Shown here in pieces: positions 6,343-6,650 of a stretch of DNA of 6,650 bases (positions are counted from its first letter, which is position 1; every line of letters begins with the position of its first letter). The stretch covers positions 1-6,650 of the forward strand of contig CACZQE010000235.1 of assembly GCA_902783205.1 (NCBI GenBank), written 5' to 3'. Under the pieces are notes generated by a model, which ran no database searches, was not told where the DNA came from, and saw only the letters and a program-made list of their open reading frames with translations. Made by a program: the position numbers and the translations under genes. This DNA is from an uncultured Lachnospiraceae bacterium (GTDB lineage: Bacteria > Bacillota_A > Clostridia > Lachnospirales > Lachnospiraceae).

Positions 6343-6650
6343 ATGAGAATCGGAAGCGGATATGATGTACATAAGCTTGCTGAAGGCAGAAAGCTGATCC
6401 TGGGCGGCGTGGAAATTCCCTATGAACTCGGACTGCTGGGCCACTCCGACGCGGATGTGCTGGTCCACGCTATCATGGATGCCCTGCTGGGAGCAGCGGC
6501 CCTGGGCGATATCGGACAGCATTTTCCCGACTCGGATCCGGCCTATAAGGGGGCAGACAGTATGAAACTGCTGGCCTTTGTAAGAAAACTGCTGGACGAT
6601 CACGGTTATGTGATCGAGAATATCGATTCCACGATCATTGCCCAGAGACC
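6343..6650 (+). CDS. ispF: 2-C-methyl-D-erythritol 2,4-cyclodiphosphate synthase, 3' end missing
   Basis: The first 102 codons are visible; the family is about 155-160 residues, so roughly a third lies beyond the window. IspF turns CDP-methylerythritol 2-phosphate into the cyclic diphosphate, releasing CMP, in the MEP pathway to isoprenoids; it works as a cytoplasmic trimer with an active-site metal. The N-terminus [12 protein letters not shown] carries metal ligands Asp8 and His10, and His42 follows in [23 protein letters not shown], all at the same numbers as in E. coli; Asp56-Ile57-Gly58 is also kept. AGGAGG (6328-6333) lies nine bases before ATG 6343. The preceding tRNA terminator ends 22 bases upstream, leaving no room for a separate conventional promoter downstream of it. 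Confidence 0.97.
   Translation, partial: MRIGSGYDVHKLAEGRKLILGGVEIPYELGLLGHSDADVLVHAIMDALLGAAALGDIGQHFPDSDPAYKGADSMKLLAFVRKLLDDHGYVIENIDSTIIAQR

Overview
The window looks like chromosome of a Gram-positive anaerobe of the class Clostridia, most likely a Lachnospiraceae-type species. The grounds are a CIRCE operator (the HrcA binding site) in front of groESL, strong AGGAGG-type ribosome binding sites, T-tailed hairpin terminators, tRNA genes without an encoded CCA end, and the character of the GroEL, ACT-domain, HAAS/DUF1700 and HipA proteins. The assignment rests on recognition of protein families, not on a database search.

Layout, all genes on the + strand. (1) 1-1164: the 3' part of a surface polysaccharide (probably peptidoglycan) deacetylase with a Big2-type domain, a NodB catalytic domain and an acidic tail, followed by a hairpin terminator. 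(2) 1371-3429: a heat-shock operon with promoter, perfect CIRCE, a leader hairpin, groES and groEL, then a terminator. (3) 3517-4343: a tandem-ACT protein whose stop codon overlaps the start of a small membrane protein of the HAAS/DUF1700 type, closed by a strong GC-rich terminator. (4) 4434-6052: a hipBA-type toxin-antitoxin operon with a near-consensus promoter and an unusual operator array. (5) 6074-6320: a tRNA transcription unit with a perfect consensus promoter, tRNA-Val(UAC), tRNA-Met(CAU) and a strong terminator. (6) 6343-6650: the 5' part of ispF of the MEP isoprenoid pathway, cut by the window end.

Most of the content is housekeeping. The least ordinary stretch is the hipBA control region at 4434-4532. 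Three copies of a GTAC-centred imperfect palindrome lie exactly 39 bp apart. The first is inside the promoter spacer. The other two are identical 16-bp direct repeats in the transcribed leader, and a 9-bp inverted repeat links them. The arrangement resembles the multi-operator autoregulation of E. coli hipBA but with a different site sequence. HipA keeps the catalytic residues expected of an active serine kinase, so the module is probably functional.

Two genes, the ACT gene and ispF, start a few bases after an intrinsic terminator with no convincing promoter between. Their expression probably depends on terminator read-through or on an overlapping weak promoter.
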